From: Candidatus Gastranaerophilales bacterium
GTDB taxonomy: Bacteria > Cyanobacteriota > Vampirovibrionia > Gastranaerophilales > Gastranaerophilaceae
Assembly (NCBI GenBank): GCA_944326525.1
Contig: CALVEG010000005.1
Location: forward strand, 1-64,000
DNA length: 64,000 bases
Direction of reading: 5' to 3'
Under the pieces are notes generated by a model. It ran no database searches, was not told the origin of the DNA, and saw only the letters and a program-made list of their open reading frames with translations. Below are positions 63,915 through 64,000 of this stretch, one piece after another (position 1 is the stretch's first letter; every line of letters starts with the position of its first letter). The position numbers were made by a program, and so were the translations under genes.

Positions 63915-64000
63915 ATGAGATATTATGTGGGTTTGTCGCTTGCTGCAACTTCAAGCGTGGATACCGGAGTTGCAATAATAGATGACTTTAATCATATTAC
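63915..64000 (+). CDS. DUF429-like protein, 5' part only
   Basis: An ORF starting at 63915, immediately after the map stop codon, with CAGGAG upstream. The 28 visible residues (MRYYVGLSLAATSSVDTGVA, then IIDDFNHI) match the start of DUF429-type RNase-H-fold proteins (RYVGIDLA ... TGVAVLD). The rest lies outside the window. Confidence 0.55.
   Translation, partial: MRYYVGLSLAATSSVDTGVAIIDDFNHI

Overview
The window is AT-rich chromosomal DNA from a bacterium with an outer membrane: it has BamA, an OmpH/Skp chaperone, a lipoprotein and Sec signal peptides. The gene set fits the non-photosynthetic sisters of cyanobacteria (Vampirovibrionia/Melainabacteria, probably the gut order Gastranaerophilales). 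The main clues are a response regulator that reads like cyanobacterial RpaA, a TatD-associated type radical SAM protein, an ADP-forming acyl-CoA synthetase typical of fermenters, and several lineage-type proteins with a shared N-terminal signature. This assignment is an inference from recalled family features; no database was searched.

Layout. 1-470: 3' end of 23S rRNA, 5S rRNA and a terminator. 519-3457: a matrixin-like protease, a zinc-ribbon protein, SpmA/SpmB and an EF-hand surface protein. 3657-5066: a large coiled-coil protein. 5162-8442: ADP-forming acetyl-CoA synthetase, an unknown protein and a radical SAM enzyme. 8520-13250: two lineage-type membrane proteins and a GH77 glucanotransferase. 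13301-22742: a minus-strand block with a soluble FlhA C-terminal-domain protein, uridine phosphorylase, OmpH, BamA, RsmI, a solute-binding lipoprotein and an AMIN-like envelope protein. 22850-29403: Era, an RpaA-like regulator, AdoMet decarboxylase, ribosomal protein S16 with a structured leader, an XRE regulator and an orphan FliI/SctN ATPase. 29486-30289: a ZIP transporter. 30391-41114: a capsid-gene island of podovirus type, all on the plus strand, with LuxR-type HTH, amidase, tail/stabilisation protein, coat, scaffold, adaptor, TerS, GNAT, portal, TerL, lipase-like protein and a small membrane protein. No integrase, replication gene or tape measure is present. 41257-43005: an unknown protein with paired terminal helices. 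43171-64000: housekeeping genes (SecA, YchF, AhcY, TerC-like, RF1, YlxR-InfB-RbfA-TruB, Adk, Map) interleaved with a giant GH13 protein, envelope proteins and a regulator with four GntR-type winged helices.

Three patterns stand out. (1) Flagellar/type III secretion relatives lie scattered without a visible apparatus: a soluble FlhA/SctV ring domain fused to a DUF4177-like domain, and a FliI/SctN ATPase; a third, weaker candidate is the protein at 41257. (2) Five otherwise unrelated proteins begin with M-x-V, have about 10-20 Asn/Gln/Ser-rich residues, then an S/T/N-F-x-G-like tetrapeptide. (3) At least nine genes have a -10 hexamer ending exactly 6 (once 7) bases before the ATG and no Shine-Dalgarno sequence, which points to common leaderless transcription. 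Starts were revised from these signals where needed.
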